From: an uncultured Clostridia bacterium
GTDB lineage: Bacteria; Bacillota; Clostridia; Oscillospirales; Acutalibacteraceae
Assembly: GCA_947628665.1 (NCBI GenBank)
Contig: CANRAU010000001.1
Location: 124,001 to 188,000, forward strand
Direction of reading: 5' to 3'
DNA length: 64,000 nt
The notes under the pieces are model-generated. The model saw only the letters and a list, made by a program, of their open reading frames with translations, ran no database searches and was not told the DNA's origin. Shown here piece after piece: positions 15,896 through 25,502 of this stretch. Both the position numbers and the translations under genes were made by a program. Every line of letters starts with the position of its first letter. Within the stretch, counting starts at the first letter, position 1.

Positions 15896-15904
15896 TGCTA
15901 TACT
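15896..15904 (+). promoter_or_regulatory. Extended -10 promoter for hpf
   Basis: TGCTATACT is an extended -10 element (TATACT at 15899-15904) in a very AT-rich stretch, about 55 bp before the hpf start. No clear -35 is present. Confidence 0.55.
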
Positions 15905-15959
15905 GTACTTGCAAACAAAAGCGGAAAGGCTTTTGAATCGATACAAAGGGGATGTTTGG

Positions 15960-16496
15960 ATGAACATGACCATTGTCGGCAGAAAATGCACGCCTAGAGA
16001 ATCTTTTAAGGAGCGCGCCGAGCAGAAATTAAAAAAGGTCGAAAAGTTTTTCGGCTCGGATGCGACGGCGAAAATCACCGCGACCGTGGAAAAGAACGCC
16101 AAAATTGTCGAGATCACCCTGCAAAAGGGCGGTTTTCTCTTCCGCGCGCAGGAGCGTGCGCAAGAGCTTGAGGACGCGCTCGACGCTTGCGTGGATTCGC
16201 TGATTCGGCAAATCCGCAAGAACAAAACGAAGCTGGAACGCCGCCTGCGCGAGGTCTCTTTCGATGAGGTGTTCAATGCGCCCGAGCAAACCGACGAGGA
16301 GACGGAGGAGTACGACGTGGTGCGTACCAAGATCGTGGCCTTGAAGCCGCAGACGGTGCAGGAGGCGATCTTGCAGATGAATATGCTCGGGCATACGTTC
16401 TATATGTTCCGAAACGACGAAACGGGCGCGATCAATGTCGTCTACAAACGAAATGACGGCGGATACTCCATCCTCGAACCCGACGATGACAAGTAA
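15960..16496 (+). CDS. hpf: Long-form ribosome hibernation promoting factor
   Basis: Long HPF (178 aa) dimerises 70S ribosomes into inactive 100S particles in stationary phase. The N-terminal domain (MTIVGRKCTPRESFKERAEQ to about residue 100) binds the 30S subunit, and the C-terminal dimerisation domain is recognisable from VVRTKIVALKPQTVQEAILQ, with GHTFYMFRNDETGAINVVYK. AAAGGGG lies about eight bases before the ATG at 15960. It shares a bidirectional terminator with groEL. Confidence 0.95.
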   Translation: MNMTIVGRKCTPRESFKERAEQKLKKVEKFFGSDATAKITATVEKNAKIVEITLQKGGFLFRAQERAQELEDALDACVDSLIRQIRKNKTKLERRLREVSFDEVFNAPEQTDEETEEYDVVRTKIVALKPQTVQEAILQMNMLGHTFYMFRNDETGAINVVYKRNDGGYSILEPDDDK

Positions 16497-16515
16497 ACCG
16501 ATCAAAAAGCAATGA

Positions 16516-16563
16516 AAAACGGCTTGGAACACTGCACAAAGCAGATTCCAAGCCGTTTTGTTG
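16516..16563. terminator. Bidirectional terminator between hpf and groEL
   Basis: AAAACGGCTTGGAA (16516-16529) pairs perfectly with TTCCAAGCCGTTTT (16546-16559), with A and T runs on both sides, between converging genes. Confidence 0.9.
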
Positions 16564-16590
16564 TTTGGGGTTGATCGAGCCGATCACCGA

Positions 16591-18234
<1,644 letters not shown>

Positions 18235-18249
18235 TTACCTCCCGAAATC

Positions 18250-18537
<288 letters not shown>

Positions 18538-18569
18538 CTATGGCCTCCCGAAAATGAATGTATGAAATT

Positions 18570-18596
18570 TTAGCACTCTTTACTCCCGAGTGCTAA
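18570..18596 (-). promoter_or_regulatory. CIRCE operator (HrcA binding site)
   Basis: TTAGCACTC, nine bases, GAGTGCTAA: a perfect match to the CIRCE inverted repeat. It lies just downstream of the groES promoter and before the groES start, so HrcA should repress the operon until heat stress. Confidence 0.98.
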
Positions 18597-18601
18597 TATA
18601 T

Positions 18602-18629
18602 ATTGTAACCATTATTTAGAAAAAATCAA
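18602..18629 (-). promoter_or_regulatory. Promoter of groESL
   Basis: On the minus strand TTGATT (18624-18629) and TACAAT (18602-18607) are 16 bp apart, immediately upstream of CIRCE. Confidence 0.8.
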
Positions 18630-18715
18630 CCCCTTTTTATAAAGTTCACAAAATAGTAATAATTTCCACAAGCTTGTCTCTTTGCAACTGCAAATAAACC
18701 GCTTCGGCATACGGC

Positions 18716-18737
18716 GTATATACATTATAGTATATAC
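18716..18737. promoter_or_regulatory. 22-bp palindrome built of two GTATATAC boxes
   Basis: GTATATAC (18716-18723) and a second identical, self-complementary box (18730-18737) flank ATTATA. It is upstream of the groES promoter and downstream of mutY. It could be an operator; the factor is unknown. Confidence 0.45.
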
Positions 18738-18769
18738 AAGGCTGCGCCGAAACGATTTCAAAACACAAA

Positions 18770-19816
18770 TCATTCCAAAAAAATGCGAAATGCCGTGGGC
18801 AGGGCGTATTGTCCGTGCAGAGCGGCGTCCGTCGCCCATGTAAAGGCATCATTCTTTACAAGACAGCGAATCCGATAGCAGACCATGTCCCAGCGGATGT
18901 GCGTAAAAATATGGCTTTTATGGACCTCCTCCAACAGCTCGGTCGGATGCACGCCGAAATCGGAAACGACCTTGAGCGCATCGGCGGGGGAGAGCATCCC
19001 CTCCACATTCGGTAGCTGCCAAAGCCCCGACAACAGCCCCTTTTGCCCGCGTTTGGTCAGAGCCGTCGTGCCGTCGCATTCCAGCAAAAATACGGTGCGC
19101 TGCTCTTCGCGCTTTTCGCGTTTCGGCAGTTTTACGGGAAATTGGCTGACGGTTTCGCTTGCATGTGCAAAGCAATATGCCTTTACAGGGCAGTCGTCGC
19201 ATTTCGGTGTGCGCGGTGTGCAAATGCAAGCGCCCAGTTCCATGAGGCTCTGCGTAAATGTCCCGCAAGCCCCTTTCGGATAGACGGGCTCTAACTGTTC
19301 GGCCGCGCGTTTTTTGGTCTGCGGGAGATCGATCGGCTCTGCGTCCTCGTTGATGCGCGCGAGAATGCGCAGTACGTTGCCGTCCACCGCCGCGCGGGGC
19401 ATGTCGAAGCAAATCGAGCAGATCGCGCCTGCGGTGTAGTCCCCGATCCCCGGCAAAGCACGGACGTCGGCATAGGTGTTCGGAAATACGCCGCCGTGCT
19501 TTTCCATAATGATGCGCGCCGCCTTTTGCAAATTGCGGGCGCGCGAATAGTAGCCCAAGCCCTCCCACAGCTTGAAAAGGCTTTCTTCGGACGTGTTTGC
19601 CAACGCCGCAATATCGGGAAGCGTCTGTAAAAAGCGTTCGTAATAGCCGCGCACGGCCTCGACGCGCGTTTGCTGCAGCATGATCTCCGATACCCAAATG
19701 CGGTACGGCTCGCGCGTGCGCCGCCACGGCAGATCCCGCGCATTGGCAGCGTACCACGGCAGCAGAAGCGCAGGCAGACGCGCATATTGTTCTTGAATTT
19801 CCTGTGCGGTATGCAA
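18770..19816 (-). CDS. mutY: A/G-specific adenine glycosylase
   Basis: MutY removes adenine mispaired with 8-oxoguanine. With the TTG start at 19816 (GGGGG seven bases upstream) the protein has 348 residues: catalytic Glu about 44 in SEIMLQQTRVE, helix-hairpin-helix LPGIGDYTAGA, catalytic Asp about 145 in AAVDGN, the 4Fe-4S ligands in CTPRTPKCDDCPVKAYC, and a C-terminal NUDIX-like domain that checks 8-oxoG. An in-frame extension upstream to 19996 lacks homology-like features and crosses the ribosome site. Confidence 0.95.
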   Translation of the reverse strand: MHTAQEIQEQYARLPALLLPWYAANARDLPWRRTREPYRIWVSEIMLQQTRVEAVRGYYERFLQTLPDIAALANTSEESLFKLWEGLGYYSRARNLQKAARIIMEKHGGVFPNTYADVRALPGIGDYTAGAICSICFDMPRAAVDGNVLRILARINEDAEPIDLPQTKKRAAEQLEPVYPKGACGTFTQSLMELGACICTPRTPKCDDCPVKAYCFAHASETVSQFPVKLPKREKREEQRTVFLLECDGTTALTKRGQKGLLSGLWQLPNVEGMLSPADALKVVSDFGVHPTELLEEVHKSHIFTHIRWDMVCYRIRCLVKNDAFTWATDAALHGQYALPTAFRIFLE

Positions 19817-20046
19817 GGAAGATCCCCCTTTTACAGTTTGTCCCTTTGGAGGGTCGACTATGTGATTTATTATACTAAATCTGCCGTTTGATTGCAAGAA
19901 TGCGCATAATTCCCGTGCATCTGTATATACTAATGAAATGCAAGACGTCCCACGGCGGTTCTGTCGCTTTCGATGGAAGCTGCGGTCTCCCATCAAAACG
20001 TGCTTGACGGCGCGGTGCGCCTTATATTGAGAACGGGTGATACAGT

Positions 20047-20289
20047 ATGAAAAAAGACCGAAAAAAAGTGGATACGGAGATCGCCGTGGATTCCATAGGC
20101 CGCGCGCCGAAGACCTCCTTTGAGCTTGTGGACAAATACGGCACGTATGAAATTCAGCCGACCGCTGACACGACCAACAGCTTCCCGACGATTGCGCAGG
20201 GCTTCCCGACCGACGGCGATAAGCCCACCAAGGCGGACGACGCCGTCCCGCCCGAAGACCCGACCGACCAGCCCCACGCGCATATGTAA
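20047..20289 (+). CDS. Small acidic/proline-rich protein, 80 aa, unknown
   Basis: MKKDRKKVDTEIAVDSIGRA begins a soluble 80-residue protein with a Pro/Asp-rich end (DDAVPPEDPTDQPHAHM). There is no signal peptide or membrane helix, and the C-terminal third looks disordered. The ribosome site is weak (GAGAACGGGTGATACAGT before ATG). A terminator follows at once, which supports it as a real monocistronic gene. I do not recognise the family. Confidence 0.6.
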   Translation: MKKDRKKVDTEIAVDSIGRAPKTSFELVDKYGTYEIQPTADTTNSFPTIAQGFPTDGDKPTKADDAVPPEDPTDQPHAHM

Positions 20290-20311
20290 GCTAAGGGGAG
20301 TCGAATATCCA

Positions 20312-20346
20312 AAAAAGCGAAGGGCATATACACACTTCGCTTTTTG
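20312..20346 (+). terminator. Terminator after the 80-aa protein
   Basis: AAAAAGCGAAG (20312-20322) pairs with CTTCGCTTTTT (20335-20345). Confidence 0.85.
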
Positions 20347-20434
20347 TTGCTTTTGGCTTTAGAACGGCGGGGATGGCGGGCTTTCTAAGCCCTCTGCAAA
20401 TGCCAAGCGAATTCATAAAGCTTCGATGCCTGCA

Positions 20435-20471
20435 AAAACGTAAAGCGAAGCGCCATGCACTTCGCTTTACG
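20435..20471 (-). terminator. Terminator of the pilus operon
   Basis: CGTAAAGCGAAG (20439-20450) pairs with CTTCGCTTTACG (20460-20471); on the minus strand it is followed by TTTTTGC, just past the last pilin gene. Confidence 0.8.
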
Positions 20472-20516
20472 GGTAGTTTTGATTTTTCGTTTTTAAGGTG
20501 TTTCCGAATCCGAATT

Positions 20517-20894
20517 CTATACAAAATCCCGATTCAGCGGCATTGTTTCATACGCATAAGAAATTCCCGCGACGGTGAACCGAAAGACAACGGAACCGTT
20601 CGGCCTCTTTTCAAAGGTCAGCGCTTCCACGGACAAATCGCCGAGCGATGCGGTGTAATCGTTGAGCGACGCGATGGCGTCGGACGGATTTTTGGCGAAG
20701 CGGATCTCGTTTTTGATTTGCAGAGCTGCGGTATCGGCAAGAGCATTGGCGCGCATACGGGTAGAGGCGGCATGCATCGCACGTGCGCTTGCGGTTATGC
20801 CGAACAGGCAAACGGGCGCGAGCAGCGCCGCAATCGCAATCGCCGTAAGCGTTTCCGCGAGCGTAAAGCCGCGTTTTGACCTAATTTTGCGCAT
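20517..20894 (-). CDS. Minor prepilin-like protein (type IV pilin N-terminus)
   Basis: The start RSKRGFTLAETLTAIAIAAL is a class III prepilin signal: cleavage after Gly, Phe+1, Glu+5 and a hydrophobic helix. The remaining 95 or so residues are a small globular domain with beta strands (VVFRFTVAGISYAY). ATG at 20894 overlaps the preceding gene. Last gene of the seven-gene operon; probably a minor pilin in the fibre tip. Confidence 0.88.
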   Translation of the reverse strand: MRKIRSKRGFTLAETLTAIAIAALLAPVCLFGITASARAMHAASTRMRANALADTAALQIKNEIRFAKNPSDAIASLNDYTASLGDLSVEALTFEKRPNGSVVFRFTVAGISYAYETMPLNRDFV

Positions 20895-21135
20895 ACGAAT
20901 AGCCATCCTCGTTGTAGACCACATCCATGTCTGTGCTATAGGAAAAATCTTCAAGTGCGAAAGAGACCGTAACCACGCCGTGCGTGGGGGTCGATTCCTT
21001 TACCGTGCGGCTCTTGTGCAGCGAAAACACGGATAGGGAAGCGGCCAGCATAAAAAGAGCTATGGCCGCGATCAGGAGCGCAGCGAGAATCTCCGCGAGC
21101 ATTGTGCCGCTTTTGGAATGCAGTTTAAGGAACAT
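20881..21135 (-). CDS. Short prepilin-like protein, 84 aa
   Basis: SGTMLAEILAALLIAAIALF resembles a prepilin helix with Glu+5, but with Thr-Met after the Gly where Phe is usual. The rest (about 45 residues) ends EDGYSYAQN. It overlaps both neighbours, as expected in a translationally coupled pilus operon, and may be a minor pilin similar to GspI/ComGE types. Confidence 0.75.
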   Translation of the reverse strand: MFLKLHSKSGTMLAEILAALLIAAIALFMLAASLSVFSLHKSRTVKESTPTHGVVTVSFALEDFSYSTDMDVVYNEDGYSYAQN

Positions 21136-21604
21136 GCTCCGTCTCCTTTTCAGAAATGCGTTCGATGGTTACATCTTCCCGCGCCCAGCCGATCTTACCG
21201 GGCTGCGCGGCGGGCATTGTCAGGCGCAGTTGAATCGCTTCCGTCTCGATCTCCGCGTGCAAGTCCAAATCGCTGTTAAACGAGATATGGCATACGGCCT
21301 GCGGCAGGTCATCTGCCTTCATGGTGACGTTCAGCTTTTCCCCCGTGCCGTTTGCGTATTGCAGGATCACCATCGTCAGCATATTGACATTACCCAAATC
21401 CGACATGGAGTCAACGATCAGCCAAGCCGCAGAGGACGCCGCAATATATTGCCGATCAAATTCCCGCGCATCGGCGTAAACTTTGGAAGATACACGCGCG
21501 CCGACGGCCATGCCCCATGACGCGAGCGCGCACAGCAGAAAGAGCATCAGCGCCATGGCGAGCGCCGCACCCCGACGGAAGCTTCGCATACTTTTCATAG
21601 GCAT
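21125..21604 (-). CDS. Pilus-operon membrane protein (PilX/ComGG-like position)
   Basis: After RSFRRGAALAMALMLFLLCA comes one hydrophobic N-terminal helix and an exported domain with alternating strands. The RRGAALA start resembles PilX/GspK-like minor pilins, which also begin with a small residue after the Gly and lack the standard FTLxE. AAAGGGA lies just before the ATG at 21604; a second ATG at 21598 is possible. It ends overlapping the next prepilin gene. Confidence 0.65.
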   Translation of the reverse strand: MPMKSMRSFRRGAALAMALMLFLLCALASWGMAVGARVSSKVYADAREFDRQYIAASSAAWLIVDSMSDLGNVNMLTMVILQYANGTGEKLNVTMKADDLPQAVCHISFNSDLDLHAEIETEAIQLRLTMPAAQPGKIGWAREDVTIERISEKETEHVP

Positions 21605-21614
21605 AACGTCCCTT

Positions 21615-22226
21615 TTAGTATGCATAAAGCGCCATGCGCGCGAAATCCTCACCCGCAATCGCCGTTACAAACGCACCCAGCGCAATAAACGGAGCAAAGG
21701 GCAGCGGTTCATTTTTGTGGATTCGCAGCGCCACACAGGCAAAAAGTCCGCATCCGCACGACAAGGCGATTGCAAGCATACCGCCCGCGAAGCCGAAATA
21801 CAGCCCCAGTACGGCAAACAGCTTGATGTCGCCGCCGCCGAGCGTTTCATACCCTGTCCACCGGTCCGCGCACCAGGACAAAAGCAGCATCCCGCCGCCG
21901 ATGGGGAGCATACCGACAAGGCCGTGTAGGAGTGCGTCGCATACGTCTTTTTCAAAGGGTAAAAACAGGAAAAATACGCATACGGCGGCGAACGGAACAC
22001 TGTCGGGGATCTCCATGGTGCGAAGATCGGCGAGCGACGCGGCAGTCAGCAGCGCGAACAGAATGCAAAATCGCACGCATTGCACCGTTAGACCGAACTG
22101 CACCGCTGTGACCGCATACGCGGCTCCGCACAGCAGCGCAGTAACATACATACCGTGAAATGCGGCTTTCCTTGCGAGGAAAGCACCGATGCCTGCTCCG
22201 ACGCAAAACAGCAAAAGAATTGTCAT
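21615..22226 (-). CDS. Prepilin peptidase (A24 aspartic protease)
   Basis: A polytopic membrane enzyme that cleaves class III prepilin signals. The two catalytic aspartates are visible in ADLRTMEIPD and in the GxGD-type motif GGGDIKLFA. At 203 aa it lacks the large N-terminal zinc/methylase domain of PilD but has a short helix there, as in small Gram-positive forms. Its ATG overlaps the major pilin stop as ATGA, so substrate and protease are coupled. Confidence 0.93.
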   Translation of the reverse strand: MTILLLFCVGAGIGAFLARKAAFHGMYVTALLCGAAYAVTAVQFGLTVQCVRFCILFALLTAASLADLRTMEIPDSVPFAAVCVFFLFLPFEKDVCDALLHGLVGMLPIGGGMLLLSWCADRWTGYETLGGGDIKLFAVLGLYFGFAGGMLAIALSCGCGLFACVALRIHKNEPLPFAPFIALGAFVTAIAGEDFARMALYAY

Positions 22227-22651
22227 GCCGCATCCGCTATCGCAGAGAGCCATGTGTTTTCTGTGATACTGCCGTCCTCTATGACGACCGTCAGCTGCGT
22301 TTCTCCCAAAGCGTCGGATTTGGCCGTGATTTGGGTGCCGTCCGCAGGCGAAATGTTGTCCGGAAACGCTTCACCGTCTTTCGGCTTATGCGTTAGGATA
22401 AACAAATTGCCTTCCTGATCCGTTCCGAACGTATAGGTGACCGCACCGCCCAGATCCTCGTGATACAGCATATAGTCCGAATAGGCCAGCGACGAAGCGG
22501 CGCGCGCGTTGGCTGCATCTACTGTCAAGCGCGCTTTTTCAAGCTGCGATGAAAATGTCGGGATCGCAATGGCAATCAAAATGGAAATGATCGCGATCAC
22601 GACAAGTAACTCTGCCAGTGTAAAACCTTTCCTGTTTCTGATTTTTTTCAT
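22223..22651 (-). CDS. Major prepilin (ComGC/PilA-like)
   Basis: MKKIRNRKGFTLAELLVVIA is a textbook class III prepilin leader (cleavage after KG, Phe+1, Glu+5) followed by a long hydrophobic alpha helix up to about residue 35 and a globular domain of roughly 105 residues ending in NTWLSAIADAA. It is the best candidate for the fibre subunit. It lies third in the operon, after the ATPase and platform protein. Confidence 0.95.
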   Translation of the reverse strand: MKKIRNRKGFTLAELLVVIAIISILIAIAIPTFSSQLEKARLTVDAANARAASSLAYSDYMLYHEDLGGAVTYTFGTDQEGNLFILTHKPKDGEAFPDNISPADGTQITAKSDALGETQLTVVIEDGSITENTWLSAIADAA

Positions 22652-22684
22652 GGGCTTTTCCTTCTTGTATATTCTCTCTTCTTA

Positions 22685-23749
22685 TCACATGGAAAACCCG
22701 ATGGCATCATACAGAGAAAACATCGGGACATATACCGAAAATACGAGGAACGCCACGAACAAACCGACCAAAACGATGAGCGTGGGTTCGAGCATATTGA
22801 GCATTCGTTCCTGAAGCGCCAGAGCCTCTTTCCCGAAAGCAGAACCGGCTATTTGCATTGTGGACGCGAGCGTTCCCGTGCTTTCGCCGATTCCCGCCAT
22901 CTCGCAGAGGGTTTTCGGAAAAAAGGGGTTCTCGCGCAATGCCTGCCCGAGCGAGCTGCCGGCCTCCACGAAATCCACTGTCCGTGCAACACGCGCGCCG
23001 ACGGCGCGGTTCTCGATCACACGCCCTGTGACGCGCAGCGTCTCGGGCAGCGTCAGCTTTGCAAAGCTCAGCAGTGAAACGGCATCCGCAAACTGTGCAG
23101 CTGCACGCAGCCGCGTGATTCTTCCGATTAGAGGCAGGTACAGACTGCATTTGGACAGGAGCAAAGCGCACCGTTTTGTCCGCCGCAAAAGCGCAAGGCC
23201 AAAAAGGACTGCGGTGGCTGTTGCGGCGAGATACCATCCTTTCTCCGTCAGAAATTGTGAAATTGCAACCAGCATTTTCGCCGCATTCGGCAGCTCTGCG
23301 CCGAACGCCGACAAAACCGTCGTCATGCTCGGCACAAGGCATACGAGGACGATTGCCGCGACGACGCATCCCAAAATTCCGAGAAAAACGGGGTACTGCA
23401 TGGCGGCGCGCACCTTTTCCCTGACGGCATTTCTGCCCTCGTAGTAGGTGTGCAGGCTGTCAAAGATTTCCGCAAGGCGGCCGGAGGTTTCTCCGGCACG
23501 CACGGCACCGCAAAAGATCTCCGGGATTTCGCAGTGCAGCGCGAGCGACTGCGAGAAGCTGTATCCGACCGAAATTTTCTGCGCGCAATCGGTCAAAATG
23601 CGCCGAAGCCGTTTGTCGGCCGTTTGCGAGGCGATCAGCGTTACCGCATCCGAGAGCGGTATACCCACGCGCAGTACAGCCGCAAATTGAGATGCGGCGA
23701 ACTGCAGTGCGCGCTCAAGTTTTTGCGTATGCAGTCTTTCCAATGACAC
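22685..23749 (-). CDS. Pilus/secretion inner-membrane platform protein (PilC/GspF/ComGB)
   Basis: Two T2SSF domains with three membrane helices (about residues 120-145, 175-195 and 320-345). Typical motifs are ALHCEIPEIFCGAVRAGETS and the second-domain FFPKTLCEMAGIGESTGTL. The platform couples the ATPase to pilin assembly. A GTG start at 23749 with GGAGG six bases upstream; it overlaps the ATPase gene by 35 bp. Confidence 0.94.
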   Translation of the reverse strand: MSLERLHTQKLERALQFAASQFAAVLRVGIPLSDAVTLIASQTADKRLRRILTDCAQKISVGYSFSQSLALHCEIPEIFCGAVRAGETSGRLAEIFDSLHTYYEGRNAVREKVRAAMQYPVFLGILGCVVAAIVLVCLVPSMTTVLSAFGAELPNAAKMLVAISQFLTEKGWYLAATATAVLFGLALLRRTKRCALLLSKCSLYLPLIGRITRLRAAAQFADAVSLLSFAKLTLPETLRVTGRVIENRAVGARVARTVDFVEAGSSLGQALRENPFFPKTLCEMAGIGESTGTLASTMQIAGSAFGKEALALQERMLNMLEPTLIVLVGLFVAFLVFSVYVPMFSLYDAIGFSM

Positions 23750-24788
23750 GCTTCACCTCCGATTCACTCGTGACGCCGTGTGTGATCAGCGTACGGCAAT
23801 TTTCTTGGAGTGTGGTATCCGCTTCACGAAGGCGTTCGACCGTGATCGGCGCGCCGTCCAAAAACGACACAATGCCGAATACGCCGACGCGCCCCCGAAA
23901 GCCTATGCCGCCGCAGCGTTCGCACCCTGTACCGTGGCAATGCACACATATGCGTCGAACGAGCCGCTGCACGACAACGCCGCGCAGCGTTCCTGTCATT
24001 TTTTCTATCTCCATGCCAATGTCATCCAGTCTGTCAGGCAGCGCTGCGGCACACCGTGCGTGCAGCGTTGCAAATGTGAGATGACCCGTTACAGCGGCGC
24101 GGTACGCGATCTGTGCCGTCTGTGCGTCTCGAATTTCGCCTATGGCAATTACGTCCGGGTCCTGCCGCAGTGCGGCGCGCATACCGAGCGAAAACGTCAT
24201 GCCGACATCCTCTTTGATCGCGACCTGATTTGCGCCTACTACAGTGTATTCCACGGGGTCTTCCAGCGTTACGATGTTGATTGCTTCCCTTGCAAGCTCG
24301 GTGAGCATTGCATACATGGTGGAGCTTTTTCCCGACCCCGAAGGCCCTACGATCAAAATAAGCCCTTCGGGGGACTGCAGCAGTTCCCGGTATCGCCGCA
24401 AATTTTCTCCCTCTATGCCCAGTTCTTCGGCGTCCCCGGCGCGTGCGGTTCTGTCGAGAATGCGAAGCACGACTTTTTCACCGTTTACGGTCGGCAGCGT
24501 GGACAGGCGCAGATCGGTGGCTGCGCCGAAGCTTGCCCTGCCGTCCTGCGGCTTTCTGCGTTCGGTCAGATCCATGCCCGCAAGCACCTTTAAGCGTAAG
24601 ACGACTTTGTCACGCAAGGCATTTTCCACGGTCATGACGTGCCGCAGCACGCCGTCTACACGCATGCGCACGACCATTTCGCTGCCGCGCGGCTCAAAAT
24701 GCACATCGGCGGCGTTCTCCTTTAATGCAAGCGTAAGGATGTCCTCCACAATGCGTACCGCTGACGTATCGATCGGATCTTTTTTCAA
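23715..24788 (-). CDS. Pilus assembly ATPase (PilB/GspE/ComGA-type)
   Basis: A secretion ATPase of 357 residues, as short as ComGA. Walker A is GPSGSGKSS with K154; the Asp box (IVTLEDPVEY), Walker B-like RQDPDVIAIGEIRD and the His box (GHLTFATLHA) follow. A C-terminal tetracysteine CVHCHGTGCERCGG likely binds zinc. The GspE N1 domain is missing. A TTG start at 24788 has GGAGG nine bases upstream. First gene of the operon; no PilT retraction ATPase is present in the window. Confidence 0.95.
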   Translation of the reverse strand: MKKDPIDTSAVRIVEDILTLALKENAADVHFEPRGSEMVVRMRVDGVLRHVMTVENALRDKVVLRLKVLAGMDLTERRKPQDGRASFGAATDLRLSTLPTVNGEKVVLRILDRTARAGDAEELGIEGENLRRYRELLQSPEGLILIVGPSGSGKSSTMYAMLTELAREAINIVTLEDPVEYTVVGANQVAIKEDVGMTFSLGMRAALRQDPDVIAIGEIRDAQTAQIAYRAAVTGHLTFATLHARCAAALPDRLDDIGMEIEKMTGTLRGVVVQRLVRRICVHCHGTGCERCGGIGFRGRVGVFGIVSFLDGAPITVERLREADTTLQENCRTLITHGVTSESEVKRVIGKTAYAKT

Positions 24789-24837
24789 GACGCCATCCCT
24801 CCTTTTTTAACAGTATATGTTTCGACTTTTGGAGGGA

Positions 24838-24866
24838 TTGACGGTAAACGCCCGTCGTGCTACAAT
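24838..24866 (+). promoter_or_regulatory. Promoter of the PNPOx-like gene
   Basis: TTGACG (24838-24843) and TACAAT (24861-24866) with a 17-bp spacer. Confidence 0.75.
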
Positions 24867-24893
24867 AAATCAACAGGCACAAGGAGGCAAATC

Positions 24894-25397
24894 ATGTTTC
24901 GGGAAATGCGAAGAAATCGGCAGGAACTGGGCTTTACGGAATGCGCGGAAATTTTAAACCGCAGTACGTCCGGCGTGCTCGCCGTTTTAGGGGACGACGG
25001 ATACCCTTACGCCGTGCCGATGAGCTTTGTTTTGGACGGGGACACCCTGTATTTTCACTGTGCGAAAAGCGGACACAAGCTCGACGCCATCCGACGGTGC
25101 GACAAGGCATCGTTTTGCGTCATCGATCAAGATGAAGTGATCCCGCAGAAATATACGACTTGTTATCGGAGCGTCATCGTCTTTGGCAGGGTTTGCATGG
25201 TAGAGGACGCCGATGAAATGCACGAAGCCATTGGGAAGCTGGCGGTGAAATATCATCCGCAGGGCAAAAAGGAAGAACGCGACGCCGAGATCGAACGCGA
25301 CAGCGCGCGCTTGTGTATGTTCAAGCTGAAAATCGAGCATATGACGGGCAAGGAAGGCATCGAGCTCGTCAAAGCACGGGAAAAGCAAGAAAAATAA
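24894..25397 (+). CDS. Pyridoxamine 5'-phosphate oxidase-like flavoprotein (NimA-related)
   Basis: A split-barrel FMN-binding protein: GVLAVLGDDGYPYAVPMSFV and LYFHCAKSGHKLDAI are the flavin-binding signatures found in NimA-like and general stress flavoproteins. Some relatives reduce nitroimidazoles, but the physiological reaction is usually unknown. CAAGGAGGCAAATC precedes the ATG. It has its own promoter and terminator, so is monocistronic. Confidence 0.88.
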   Translation: MFREMRRNRQELGFTECAEILNRSTSGVLAVLGDDGYPYAVPMSFVLDGDTLYFHCAKSGHKLDAIRRCDKASFCVIDQDEVIPQKYTTCYRSVIVFGRVCMVEDADEMHEAIGKLAVKYHPQGKKEERDAEIERDSARLCMFKLKIEHMTGKEGIELVKAREKQEK

Positions 25398-25414
25398 AGA
25401 AAAAAAGGACCAAA

Positions 25415-25455
25415 CACCTGCTGCGAAAGCCGAGACTTTTGCAGCAGGTGCTTTT
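25415..25455 (+). terminator. Terminator after the PNPOx-like gene
   Basis: CACCTGCTGC (25415-25424) pairs with GCAGCAGGTG (25441-25450), then CTTTT. Confidence 0.82.
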
Positions 25456-25502
25456 CTGAAGGCGCACGGTACATTTGACGACCGTGGGGGTTGCGCCGCC
25501 TT

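Noticed and set aside
18612..18839. Small open frames between mutY and groES
   Set aside because: They cross the groES promoter region and palindrome, lack good ribosome sites and have no recognisable motifs.
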